From contig NC_080055.1 of NCBI RefSeq assembly GCF_026212465.1, forward strand, positions 23,309,305 to 23,373,304: DNA of 64,000 bases. Direction: 5' to 3'. The position numbers were made by a program, and so were the translations under genes. The stretch's first letter is position 1. Each line of letters begins with the position of its first letter. The notes beneath the pieces were generated by a model, which worked only from the letters and a program-made list of their open reading frames with translations, had not been told where the DNA came from and ran no database searches. Below, piece by piece: positions 1 through 26,692 of the stretch. This stretch comes from Amaranthus tricolor. Lineage: Eukaryota; Streptophyta; Magnoliopsida; Caryophyllales; Amaranthaceae.

Positions 1-3000
1 ATAGACCAGCCAATCCAAAAGATTATAAGTACGGTGGAGGCTATAAAATATATTAAAATGTTAAATTTTCATTTAAAAAGTCTAGAAAAAATCTATAAAG
101 TATAACTTTTCAATAATTAAATTCCGAGTTTGATTCCCGCATCCCCATCTCCTTCCTTAAGTCTATCTTGCACTTATAAAAGTATTCATATAAAAAATCA
201 TTTTTCCAACTCTTTGATCTCTTACTTTCTTTTATACCCTTTCTATTATAAGTAACTTTCGTCCTTGACCCCTTTCTAAGTATAATCAATAAGAAGCAAA
301 CGATGAATAAATTGAGACAAAAACTTTAAGACCAAAAACATTTATGTTGATCTAATAATTTGTAGGGCTTCTTTAATGTGCTGCAGAATAGTGTCGTTTT
401 TGACAATTTTTGGACTCTAGTCATGTGCTTAACTAAGAATTCTAATATTGCAAGTTTGATTCATGCTAGATGATACTTATACAAATACTAATTTAATTAT
501 AAGGATTAACTTAATTTGAGTTCCTTTATGAATTGGGTCCTAAATGGTTGCACTTTAAAACTACCCTCAAAAACTACCCAGCTAGATAAACCAACTGAAA
601 CCAACTGTATCTCCCACTAATTAACTGCATGCATGATGATTGGTGAAATTCATTTCACCTTGCAGGGCATGTTGCACGAAATTGAAAGCTTAAAGTGCCC
701 TAAAAACAATGTATAACGATTCTCAAAAACAGTGTATAAATTTTGATCATGAAATTTAGTGATTATTTTATGTGTGGAATTTATTGAACTCAAAAATAAG
801 AAGACTTAAATACAATTTATATTTTTTTTTTGTTTTTGAATAAACTTAAATACAGTTTATATTAGTTCATATCTATATGTTATTTTAATTTAATTTAATT
901 AGAAATGCAATTATTAATTGAGAAAAAGATGAAAGGAATATTAAGCTCATTTGCACACGTGCAAAGATTGAGAATTAGTAAACTGATAATAACGTTAAAA
1001 AGTTAAAACACGGAGGACATAAAAAAAGGCAAAGAAATCGAACATAACCTAAAGGGTGGGAGTGGAAAGAAATATAAATGATTTAGACTTACAGGTTGAG
1101 GGAGTAGAAAATTGAAATAAAGGAAACATGAAAAATTACGCAGACATTATGAAATTATTAAGTCTAATTTTTTAAAATTAAGACTCTAATATTTTGTTAT
1201 TATGAGATTTTGGATATTGTAAAGTTAACGTAACCTCAAAAATTACTAATGCATCTTTACAAGGCAAAGGCGCACATATTCGTATACCATGTATTAAGAA
1301 AATTTTTAGATATATTTTTAAATTATTACAATTTAAGTATAATGGAAACAATGTAAGAATATATATGATAAAATAATTATATTGATAAATTTCTATGTCA
1401 ACATAGATTATAAATAATATTCAAACATATTCTTAATAGCATGCATAGATGTATTATGTATAAACATGATTAATTTAAAAGAGTATGTATTATATTGTTC
1501 ATTTTGTGTCAAGAAATTCAATAAATACGATGCAAATATATTAATTAAGACATTAAAGAAATTCCTAGCTCAATTACATTTAATATTCATTAATCTTTTT
1601 GGCATTTCATACTAATAACCATCAAATATTTCGTAGATGTTAATTAAATGTTGTAAAATAAAATAAAAACATAGTGTTGGTATTTCAATTATGAGCAATT
1701 AATTATTTGATAATCATATTCAAAAGTTTATGATACAAGATTTGGTTTGTGTTTGGGACTCACTTTATGATAAGTGAAACACAATCTTGTTTATCGATCA
1801 TGATCATGTTGTGTCAGAAAATCGACGGTTTAAGTAATAACATGTACGTACATCATCAAAATTTTAGAGGCAACTAGAAGGGGACTTTATCATTTGTTTA
1901 TGCAAGATTTTAAATGACAATTTTTTTTTGACATTTTAGTCACAAATAAATATTAATTATTTGTAAAAATGCAAAAGATTTTAATTTTATATATTTTAGG
2001 ATGGGCTGAAAAAAGAGCAAATTAGATGAAAATCAAATTTAAAATCTTACAAAACGATTATACCTGGTTTTATTAATTTAGATTGTTATCTAATGGACTT
2101 CCCTTATTACGAGTATAGTCTAAAATATTCTTTTGTTTATGCAATATTTTTTTTATAAAATAAAACTACATCTGATCGACAAACTCACTCGTTGAAGGTT
2201 GTATTAAACAATGATACGAAAGAGAGTATACAACAATGTTAGATGTCATCTACATTGATCGTGCGTGGTTTTATCAATTTAGATTATTAATTGATCTCAA
2301 ATTTTATATATTTATATGTTTTAATTCTAATATAGATAATGTATGATTTTTCATTAATAAATTAATCTTAATTTTTAAAAAATTAATAATAAAATGTGAA
2401 TTTATTTGGTCATAGTACATTGCATGTGGTTCTCTAAATCAATGTCTAAAGTCTAAACTAGCTTTAAGAATCTTTTCAACTATTGGCAATCTTAAAAAGC
2501 TTTAAGCACATGTATTAGCTCCATTAATTCTTCTTTTTTAACATCCAACGCCTTAATTTGTGTCATGATTTAGCAAAGTTCAATGAATAGACTAAATAAA
2601 ATAAATGTTGGACTACTTTTAATTAAGTGTAAATAGTGGTTCTTTTTTCAAAAATAAAAAAGTGTAAATAGTGGTTATATAGTCATTATAATTAATTAAT
2701 TAATTAATTAATTGAGAAGGACTATTTATAGTATGAAAGTGCATATTCTTTCAATCTTTTGAGTTTATTACAACAATTAGCTATAAATAAAAGTTTTATA
2801 CTTCTTTATTTTTTGAAGTTTTCTATTTTTGTTTTTACACTTATCAATTAAATTTAGTTTGTATCATAAACAACAGAAATTTTGTTTGATTTATCTTTTA
2901 ATTTCATTAATAAAAAATTTTTATTATTTTTAATTATGTATAATTAAAAATATTTTTAAAAAAATTAGTACAAATGATATAAGTGGGACATTTTAAAAGA

Positions 3001-4400
3001 TATGAAGGGAGAATAATTGATTACTTTGTATTTGTCATAAACTCAAATATAAAGAGAAGTGCATCATAGCAAAAACTACTCTTATAATGCATGTTTTGGA
3101 AGCGAGATATAACATTGATAGAAAATAGTTGTATAATTGTAAATTTTTATCACATACTTAAAATAACAAAAGTATTTAGCAAAGATAAATTTAATCAATA
3201 AAATTAAGTTTACACTCCTACTTCACTTTCTACTAATTTTGTTCCACTTAAATTACAATTTTTTTTAGATTAAAAAGTAGATTAAAGAAAGAGGAGGACT
3301 AGATGAAAATCGAATTTAAATTCTTTCTCCAATATAATTAAGACAAAATTCAAATTTCACTTGAATCACTAATTTATAATTAGGCAAACATTTATTAAAC
3401 TTAATTTAATTGTATTAAAATGAGACACTTTTTAGCAATCTCATAGTTTTGTAAATTTGATGATATGTAATTAATTCATAGTTTATATGTAGTTATAAAT
3501 ATTTTTCGTTACTGGTATGATATATTAGAGGGCTCAACCATCAGCTTAAACTTGATTAAGACTCCAGATATATATTATATAATCTAACAATACAAGCCCA
3601 AGGGAGAATATTATTACATTCTTGATACTTTACCCCATATTAACCATACCGAGTATGAAAAAGAAAAAAAAAATTTAGTCTCTATATTATAGTTCATTAA
3701 AGTAGTTATATTTGTTTCTTTTGACGTTTTATATAATTTGTTAAATTTATTTTTTATACAGTTTAAAGCATAATTTAAGTCTTAGTATATCTGTAAATAA
3801 ATATATTTCATAAAAAATAATAGAAAGTGTATATAGTAAAATTCTATGCATCGATATAAATCTATCAAGCACACGCATGAATATTGCCATATTGGTAAAT
3901 CATTTTTATTAAAAAAAAACCATGGTTATGCAACTATATAAAGTAAATGAGAATACATCTACAATGTACAATTTATATACTCGAGCTTGATGAAAATCCC
4001 ATAAATTCTAACCTTGAAATATATATATAGGCTCAAATAATAAAATATATATTCGTATTTAGAGTTTTTAAGAATATAAATAAATATCAATTCCTTTTAA
4101 TCACACTACTATATAATTACTAATAACTATACACTACAAACACAATTAATACTAGCCTTAAATGTATAAATATTTTGAATTTCATATAGATATATGCCAT
4201 ATATATAATGTCTTAAAACTAAAAAAACTATTATTTCTTTGCCTCTTTTAATTTACACACTTTTAATTTTAGTTTGTCAACTCATTTTGCATATTTTTTT
4301 GATATTAGTCCCACTCTCTTTCTTAGTCTGAACCACTTATCATTTATTGATTTTTGTCTCAGTCTGTGACAAAATTTTCATTTTCACTAAATATCATCTA
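1..4400. other. AT-rich intergenic region without a recognisable gene
   Basis: No convincing open frame, RNA gene or intact transposon is visible. The tract is very AT-rich, with homopolymer runs and a short AATT microsatellite at about 2690-2713. Around 3530-3600 there is a weak match to the TRIM-like repeat described at 36395-37330 (a 'ctcaaccatcagctt' stretch and a 'ttatataatctaaca' stretch), probably an old fragment. Confidence 0.6.
2690..2713. repeat. AATT microsatellite
   Basis: Six or so perfect copies of the tetranucleotide AATT in a row, embedded in AT-rich intergenic DNA. Confidence 0.8.
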
Positions 4401-4427
4401 TTTTTCAACTTATGCTAAACGAGAGGC

Positions 4428-4711
4428 ACAAAGGATATATTACTTTAACAAGCATAGTAATGAGCAGGTTCATCCAAAGATTCGAACATAGCATCAGCAT
4501 TCTCCGACATCCAAAGCAGGTGTTCAATCAACACAACTTCACATCCGAACACTATGATCTCATCTTCACCGTTGGATTTTCCGGCCAGATGTTTCGATTA
4601 TCGGATGGTTTACGACTTAATTCGGATGGTAGATCGTATCGTCTTCTTGATTTGGTGGCCGAGATGTCCGAGTCGGATGCTGATTTTTCCAAACGTGATT
4701 TTCTTCATTAG
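4428..4711 (-). pseudogene. possible broken small-protein gene, family not recognised
   Basis: This 280-bp island is clearly less AT-rich than its surroundings and looks coding. On the plus strand it is open for 99 codons (4412-4711). On the minus strand two frames, joined by an apparent frameshift near 4580-4600, read as a basic/serine-rich stretch followed by a well-formed C-terminal segment that includes EHLLWMSENADAMFES and ends in EPAHYYAC then stop. The minus reading looks more protein-like, because it has a balanced hydrophobic/acidic composition and a natural-looking terminus. I do not recognise the family and no start is obvious. It could be a small gene broken by a frameshift, or chance. 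Confidence 0.3.
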
Positions 4712-4849
4712 CTTTGTCAATTTATTTCCTCCTTTTGCCATTTTTTGTTTCTTTGGTTTCCAAATACCAAACAAGACTTAAGAGTTAGATAATTGGAGAA
4801 AGAGTTAATTGATAGAATAAAAAAAGGAGGTTTAGATTGGTGTTTATAG

Positions 4850-5075
4850 AGTTGTTTGGTATGAACTTTTTAATATTAAGTAAGGAGATATTAAGTAATT
4901 GATCGATTTAATTATCACTATTTCACATTTTTTGTTTGGTATAATTTTAGGTTAATTCAATCACTTTCTTGAGGATAATCAATACTTTTATTTTGTTACC
5001 ATCTATTTATGTCAAGTGATAAATTTCGTTTCTATGATTAAGTAAGTTTTCCTTATATTTTTATACCAAACAACA
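4850..5075. mobile_element. MITE-like inverted-repeat element (GTTGTTTGGTA ends)
   Basis: The left end reads gttgtttggtatgaac and the right end ends taccaaacaac, so the termini are inverted repeats of about 11 bp. The 226-bp body is AT-rich and non-coding. Such GTTTGGTA-ended miniature elements are common in plant intergenic DNA. No target duplication is clear. Confidence 0.4.
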
Positions 5076-5094
5076 TATAATTACAACCCATATT

Positions 5095-5858
5095 TAGGAA
5101 TGGTCATGCGTCCAGGATCCTATAGGATCCGCCCTGCACCCGCCCTTTTTCTAAGGGTTTGGGTCTTATTTTTTGAGACTTATTGGATCTGGGTCGAATA
5201 TGGATCTAAAAAATAATTGGTAGGTTTGGGTTCGAGGGTCCGGACTCGAACCCTGAGCCAAACCCGACCTCTAGACTCGGAACCTAGACCCGCCCTGTAA
5301 ACCCGGACCCTTATAATTATTAAATTGTCTTACTATTTCGTGAGTATTGTGACTTTCGTCTATTGTTCTGACTTCTGCCCCCACCCCAATGCCCCATTTA
5401 TTTTCTATTTATATACATAATTAATATAGTATATGGCAATTGATAATTATTAAACCTAATTTAATTTTTATTTATATATATAATATACATAGTTTTATGC
5501 AAATTGGATTATGATTTGGACAAGTGTTTTTAGTAATTACATTGTATTTGAATTTCATGGACTCAAACTATTGTTTGTAATAGAATTTAAGCGTATATGG
5601 ATGACGCTATGGATGTATAATTAGCATTAAATATTTGTAAAATACGTTAATGACTTACAAAAGGTTCAAATGTGACTCAAAGAGAATTTTTTGGACCTAT
5701 TAAGGACCCTAGACCCATCAGATCCGAAGGGTCTAGGTCTGAAAATTTTGGACTCTTAGGTTTCAGATTCAGGTCTGGATCTACAAAAAATAAAAGGGTC
5801 CGAATCCGGGACCGAGTCTGGCAAGACCCGCTCCAAACCTGCCCCATGATCATCTCTA
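5095..5858. mobile_element. hAT-like non-autonomous element with GGGTC/GACCC arrays
   Basis: The ends are imperfect inverted repeats: left taggaatggtcatgcg, right (reverse complement) tagagatgatcatggg. The flanking 8 bases are cccatatt on the left and cccatacc on the right, a 6/8 match that fits an aged 8-bp hAT target duplication. Both ends carry dense degenerate GGGTC/GGACCC/GACCCG motifs in inverted arrangement around an AT-rich core. There is no transposase. The TIR resembles those of the elements at 6329, 34281 and 36678. Confidence 0.6.
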
Positions 5859-6328
5859 CCCATACCCTTATTCTTACTCCTCTTTATCATTTCTCTTTTC
5901 ATTACATTTTATGTTTCCATACCAAACACCCCTTAAATATGCAAATATGTGATGAATAAAATTAATGAACAAATAAATAAAGATACAAGATTGAAGGTGG
6001 TTTACAAAACTTTGGCTAAATCCAATAAATCTAGCCTAGGATAATATTAATATACGTTTAAAAGACAATTATTAAATTTGAAGGAATTTCAATGGAAGTT
6101 TAGTGTAGAAAGAGAGGATCTAATAAGGGAGTTAATTTAAGCAATAAGAGCTCTATACACATGACACTTTGACACACTTATAACCCAAGATATTAAGGTG
6201 TATATATAAGGGAACATATAGTATGAGGAGGACACACACAAAAAGCACAAACGAGAACCCAGAAAGTTGTTGTTGTTGCCTACTCGTCTGAGCGCCTAAG
6301 GTTGCTCGTTTGAGTGGTTGGAGGCAAT

Positions 6329-7016
6329 TAGGGATGGGCATGGGTTTTGGACTCTAAGGATCTAGACCTGACCTGACCCTAATTTTACGAGTCTTTGTCC
6401 ACCTATTTTTTGACCCTATGGATTCGGGTCGGATTTGGTCCGTGACCTTAGGGTCAGGGTTCGGGTCTACATGTGTGAGACCCAAATCCGACCCATGGAC
6501 CATTTACATCTTTTATTAAACAACTTTCTATTAGCTATCATGTGTATTTAATTTTTTTTATTTGAATTTGGTTATATTTTTGAACATTACGTGATTATGA
6601 ACTTTTTCGGCTCATGTAATTTAAAATGTGGTCGTTGTATCTACACTTTAAAAAAATTATAGGCTTGATAAATATTTTGTTAGAAGAACTTGAATGTTGG
6701 AAAACCTCATATTTTTTACTAAATTAGTATAAAGTATTAGAAGATCCTTGTTAGTCGAAAATATTTAAATAATTTTATGCAAATGGTCGAAAATTATACT
6801 TCATAATATATGTTTAAAAAACTTCCAGGAAAAAAAAATAAAATTGTTCTGGACCCAGATTCAGACCCTAGACCCGTTAGACCCTAAGGATCTGTGTCCA
6901 GTTCCAAAATTTTCAGATCCTACAGATCTAGGTTCGGATTTGATTCCAATAAAAAAATTAGGGTCTAAATCTGGGTCTTGTTGGACCCGACCCAGATCCA
7001 ACCCATGTCCAACCTA
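6329..7016. mobile_element. hAT-like non-autonomous element with GGGTC/GACCC arrays
   Basis: The left end is tagggatgggcatgggtt and the reverse complement of the right end is taggttggacatgggtt. The flanks gaggcaat and gtgacaat match at 6 of 8 bases, consistent with an 8-bp hAT duplication. The outer thirds are rich in GGGTC/GACCC motifs and the centre is AT-rich and non-coding. It is a close relative of the element at 5095-5858, less than 500 bp away. Confidence 0.6.
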
Positions 7017-7256
7017 GTGACAATGGTCCAGGTTGTTTCTCAACCTATGCCATGAGTCTCGTTGGTCCCTTACTCAATTATGATCATTGTACTCTTTATC
7101 TTTAGAACATAATGCTAGTTTTGGCGTCCAAGGTTTGCATCAAACCAATAGTACGAATTACCAAGGGAGTGTACTCCATATGATTTTCCCTCAACCAATT
7201 CTAAAGAAGTACTTTGGTCCTCTTCTAACCTTTACTAATATACATGATTAATCTTT

Positions 7257-7412
7257 GGGAAATTTGCAAAGAAACACCTTTTAAAACCCCTTTTTTGTAA
7301 AGAAACACCTTTTATAATTTTTTTTGTAAAAAAACACCTTTAAAGAGACTTTTTATTAAAAAAAACACCTTAAACTATTTTCCGGTGATTTTTGTCAACT
7401 CTCAGGCGTTGA
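7257..7412 (+). repeat. left terminal inverted repeat of the MULE
   Basis: This 156-bp arm pairs with 10689-10846. It contains about four spaced copies of an AAACACCTTTTA core (roughly 7274, 7304, 7332 and 7364) and ends with tccggtgatttttgtcaact followed by ctcaggcgttga. Such subterminal repeats are plausible transposase binding sites (inference). A TATA-like ataaatac lies inside the element near 7489, ahead of the GRF ORF. Confidence 0.9.
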
Positions 7413-7715
7413 CTAAGCCATTTGAGCTCCAAATACGTGCGCGTGATTGCAAACTCTTCTTAATCCACGCTCCTTCCATTTCAACCTCAATAAATACTCC
7501 ATTTACACCCTCAACTCCCATTTCAAATCACTCATAAACACTTCATCACCTCTTCTCTTTGTCACTGTGTGGTTTTGAAGTTCAATTTCTAGGGTTTTCA
7601 TCTGAAATTGTGAAGGTATGTGCTTTGTTGTTGAAGTTTTCTCCATTTTTTATGAAAATTTGATGCTTAGATGTTCTGTTTACAATGGTGCTCTGTTATT
7701 GTTGTTTGGTGTAGT

Positions 7716-8195
7716 ATGTCTTCTTCTAGTGGTTCTTCTCGTGCCATTGGGAACTCACAACCTACTAGATGCTGCTATGGCATGCAAATTGCGCTGATGA
7801 GGTCTTGGACCCCCAAAAATCCTGGTCGTAGGTTCATGGCTTGTAAATTATATGACATTAGAAGTGGAAGAAGGGGTTGCTCGTTCTTCAGGTGGATTGA
7901 TGCCGATTAAGTAGAGTGGCAAAGGGTTACTATTAATGAGTTGGAGGCGAAGAAGGAATTGAGGAATGAAGTGAAAGTGCTGAGGAGTCGGTTGAGTAGG
8001 TCGGAGTATGAGAAATCATGTCTTGTTGCTGAGTTCCGATCAGAGGTTGCCAAGGCTGCTGGAAAGGTTGCTGATGATGGATTTGACGGTGGGCATGTTG
8101 AGAAGTTGAAGCTGGCCAAAAACTGCAGCAAAGCTCAATTTTTGGCTTTTTTGGTTGTTTTATTTTTAGGAACTCTATTTAAGATTATGGACTAG
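7716..8195 (+). pseudogene. GRF-type zinc-finger protein with C-terminal membrane anchor (At4g04775-like), one nonsense codon
   Basis: The start chosen is ATG 7716 (MSSSSGSSRA...), just after a likely 5'-UTR intron (donor near 7616 in aaggtatgtg, acceptor ttggtgtag before 7714). Residues 15-62 form a GRF-type zinc finger with the signature SWTPKNPGRRFMACK, then GCSFFRWID. An in-frame TAA at 7908-7910 ends this part. The same frame then stays open from 7911 to 8195, giving a charged helical segment and a hydrophobic anchor (FLAFLVVLFLGTLF) near the C-terminus. Finger, coiled helix and C-terminal transmembrane segment is the usual layout of the plant At4g04775-like family. It faces the transposase inside the same MULE. 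A single substitution therefore separates it from an intact ORF. Its role is unknown; GRF fingers generally bind nucleic acid. Confidence 0.75.
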
Positions 8196-8508
8196 TTTTG
8201 TTGTTTGGTTGGTTGTTTTGTTACAGTTGAATTATTGAACCAAATTTCTTGGTTGTTTTTGGGTTTGCCTCCATTTCATAATGTACATTTGCTCTTATTG
8301 AACCAAATTTCATAATGCATATCATCCATAACATGAAACTACATAATGTTCATTAGCTACATCCTCAAGTCATACATAGGTTTGACTTTACTTATAAATA
8401 CTAATAATCCATTCATGTGTTCACAAAATAACATCAGAGATACTAAAATCATTGACAAACGAATAAACACTAATAAGTTTTCACAAACTAAAATCAAAGC
8501 TATTACAA

Positions 8509-10292
8509 TCATGTGTGAGATGTTTGAGATGCATCTAGTGGTTGTGAAGAGTTGGTGTTGACCTCTTCTTGACATTGGCTCATACCTCCCCTTTTCTTTT
8601 GTATTGCCTGTTTTGGAACACCATCAGCCATTGGCCTTCCTCTTTTTGCTGGAGGTTTAGGGAGTGCAGGTGGGTTCTTGCACTTGCTCTTATTGTGGCC
8701 TGAACCTCCACAGTTACTGCATGCATGCATTCCTAACACCCTCCCTTTTGTTGAAAGCCCTTGCCATGACATATCTTCTTATCCACTCCATCATGCTCAA
8801 TATTGGTTTGTTTCTGCACTCCCTCAAAACAGAATTGAATGACTCACAACAATTGTTCAACAGCATGGCTGACTTGCTCTTGGGGTTGAAGGCATGCCTA
8901 CTCCACCTTTGAACAGGGATGTTGTCCAAATACTTGAAAGCATCAACGGACAACATCTTAATGGATTGCATCTGGTCTTTTAATTTGTCCTGCATCATTT
9001 AAGTAGGATTAATACATTGTTATTGATTAGTATATACCAAATCAAGACTAGAGTTTTTAACATTGCCTTGGTGCTTGCTCTTGCTGCCTGCCAAAACAAA
9101 GATTTAAAAGCGGCTCCTGGAAAATTAAGTTTGAAGTTGGCCCATATATGTCTGCAACAATACCTTACATCTGCATTAGGTACTACTTTGGAGAATGCAT
9201 CCAACAGTCCCTATTGTATAGTAATTGTGTTAATTTATTTCATAGAATACATGAAATAGAACAAAACAGGGGAAAACAGAGGCAATTTATTGTACCTTTT
9301 GCCTATCAGACATGAAGGTGAGCTGCTCATTTTCATGGACCCAAGTGATGTGTTCAGTAACACTACCAAGATCTTTGCTCAACAGATCAAGAAACCATAC
9401 CCAACTTTCTTTGTTTTCAACATCTACAACAGCCCATGCTATGGGAAACAGGTTATTATTCCCATCTTTACCAACTGCTACCAAACAAACTCCTGGCCAT
9501 TGCCCCTTCAAGTGGCAACCATCAACACCAATTATGTTCCTACTATCTTGTATAAACCCCTCCTTACAAGGCTGCAAACAGATGTACATTCTTTGGAATG
9601 TAGTTGGGGGCCTTTCTATATCACTCACAACAACAAAAGCAGATGAACCTACTAGGTATTTCCTAACTGCAGCGGCATAGTCCCAAACCCTTTGGTATTG
9701 CTTTAATGCACTACCATGAATCATGTGAAGAGCAATGACCTTGGCATAATACCTTAGTCCTTAGGCCCAGCCCAACCCAACCATCTTCATAGTCCATATT
9801 CTTTCCAGCATCTTCATAATCAAAATTATCCTCACATCCATCATCATCATTATCCTCCTCAAATCCATCATGATCATTATCCTTCTCACCTCCACCACCA
9901 GCATCAAAACATCCCACAACAACTGTACTCTGATCATACACAACAAGTACAGTAATGAAATTATTCTCATCTTTCGTTGCCAATACATCAACTGAAGGTG
10001 TGTTGGGTGTAAATTCAATTAAACCATTCATCAAGCTCCTCCCTTTACACTTATAATATACAGTAAACTCAGCATCTTTCCTCTCAATCACCTTCCCAAC
10101 TGATTGTACAATACCAAAATAATTAATTTCAGAACAACCCTCTTTGATATCAAGGCACCCATCATCATACAACCTCGTTTTCTTCTTAATAACAAACCGT
10201 CCCTCATGCCATATTTTTAGGTTGAAAATGGTTTTGATTCTAGTTGAAGGATTAAATAAAGGGTTTTTTGTCCTCATCTGCGCAATTACCAA
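8509..10292 (-). pseudogene. MULE (MuDR-type) transposase, internally deleted
   Basis: Reading from 10292, the first 150 or so residues form a PB1-like N-terminal domain (starts FNLKIWHEGRFV) and an acidic tract. The frame then shifts near 9750. From 9724 the catalytic MULE core appears: IIGVDGCHLKG (first Asp), AVGKDGNNNLFPIAWAVVD (second Asp region) and SWVWFLDLL. Introns at 9295-9211 (gt..ag) and 9061-8990 fit the frame. They join DAFSKVVPNADVRYCCRHIWANF to NNCCESFNSVLRECRNKP. A further frameshift near 8730 leads to a zinc knuckle, CSNCGGSGHNKSKC, and a basic tail. The segment between the acidic tract and the catalytic core and the whole SWIM finger are missing compared with the family. 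The product would not be functional as read. Confidence 0.85.
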
Positions 10293-10688
10293 TTACAAAC
10301 CCTAACTTCAGAACTCTACAAATACAATATAATAAAGCATACCAATTAACAATTCAATAAACAATTCAACTAACAATTCAAATGCCACCAAAAATCATAC
10401 GGTTCGAGAGTAAGATTGCCACTAAAACCAATTACAGAAATGAAAAGGCAGTAACTTTAAGGGAGAAAAAAACCTTACCTTTTACAGTTGAGAGGAAGTA
10501 GAGGCGCTATTTATCTTCGGTCAAAATCTACAATGGTGACAACTGAGGAACCAGACAAAGTGAGGGGAAATATAGACGGAAGGAAATGAAGTTGAGGAAG
10601 AGGCAGTAGAAACTCACGAAGAATTGTGTCTCATTATACTTCCCTGCGTTTGCAATCACTCGCGTATTATGCAACTAATATAGCACAT

Positions 10689-10846
10689 TCAACGCCTGAG
10701 AGTTGACAAAAATCACCGGAAAATAGTTTAAGGTGTTTTTTTTAATAAAAAGTCTCTTAAAAGGTATTTTTTTACAAAAAAAAAATTATAAAAGGTGTTT
10801 CATTACAAAAAAGGGGTTTTAAAAGGTGTTTCTTTGCAAATTTCCC
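10689..10846 (-). repeat. right terminal inverted repeat of the MULE
   Basis: Reverse-complement partner of 7257-7412 with only a few substitutions and short homopolymer length changes. It borders the 9-bp duplication ttaatcttt at 10847-10855 and probably carries the promoter of the transposase reading leftwards (inference). Confidence 0.9.
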
Positions 10847-10904
10847 TTAATCTTTTAATCTTATTATAATTACTTGGTGAATTAAGTTTTCCATAGTCAT
10901 AATA

Positions 10905-11105
10905 ATTACTCCCTCTAGTTTTTAATAGTTACTACACTTATGTTTTTTACGCTATTCAACGCACGATTTTTAATCTTAGTTATTCTTAATTTCATATGAT
11001 AAAATATTCTAAAAATTTAATATAAAAGAAGTATTAATCAGTCATTTTCATACTATTTACATCAAGTGATAATGGTGCGAAGATTTAGCAATGAAGGTAG
11101 TACTC
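10905..11105. repeat. decayed Stowaway-like sequence
   Basis: Begins actccctctagtttttaata, a typical Stowaway-like terminus, followed by AT-rich non-coding sequence. The opposite end is not clear, so only one terminus supports the call. Confidence 0.3.
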
Positions 11106-11261
11106 AATATAAACTAATGATGTGGCCTTAACAACCCCAAACAAACATAGTAGTTAAACTCAAACATAAACCGCTAAAACCCTTCCACCTCATCCTCGAA
11201 GTACAAACCACCATCACACTCATCTTTCTTCTCCCTTCAGTAACCCGCCATTTCTTTCTCG

Positions 11262-11340
11262 AACTCTCCTCTCTCCTCCCTCCTCCCTCCTCCCTCCTCC
11301 TGTCCTCCATCACCCACTTTTTTCTCTCTCCTCTTCTTCA
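11262..11340 (+). promoter_or_regulatory. pyrimidine-rich 5' leader of the alpha/beta-hydrolase/CPBP gene
   Basis: Immediately before the ATG at 11341 lie repeated ctcctcc blocks, then acttttttctctctcctc. Such CT-rich tracts are common in plant 5' UTRs and core promoters (Y patch). No clear TATA box is visible close by. Confidence 0.4.
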
Positions 11341-26497
<15,157 letters not shown>

Positions 26498-26692
26498 GGG
26501 ACTTCTTACTTGGAGAGCCTGTGAACTGTGATTATGAAAGATTTGGAGCTATGATACTTCTGTTGCCCACCTGATGTTATCATATATTGCTTGAATGGGT
26601 GAGGGTTTATATTTGTAATTTACATACAAATGGTGACATTATGGGGATGGAGGTGAATTGCCTAGAACGAATGCGGAAAGTAAACCACTACG

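Larger units (their letters stand above)
7257..10846. mobile_element. Mutator-like element (MULE) with long TIRs and 9-bp target duplication
   Basis: The two ends are near-perfect inverted repeats of 156 and 158 bp (7257-7412 and 10689-10846), starting gggaaatttgcaaagaaaca. The element is flanked by the identical 9-mer ttaatcttt at 7248-7256 and 10847-10855, the target-site length typical of Mutator elements. Inside are a minus-strand MULE transposase relic (10292-8509) and a plus-strand GRF zinc-finger ORF (7716-8195). Each starts near one TIR and they converge. Internal deletions and a nonsense codon make this copy non-autonomous. The matching flanks and well-preserved TIRs argue for fairly recent movement. 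Confidence 0.93.

Noticed and set aside
9290..9680. Plus-strand ORFs of 118 and 122 codons
   Set aside because: They are antisense to the conserved MULE transposase core and show no family features.
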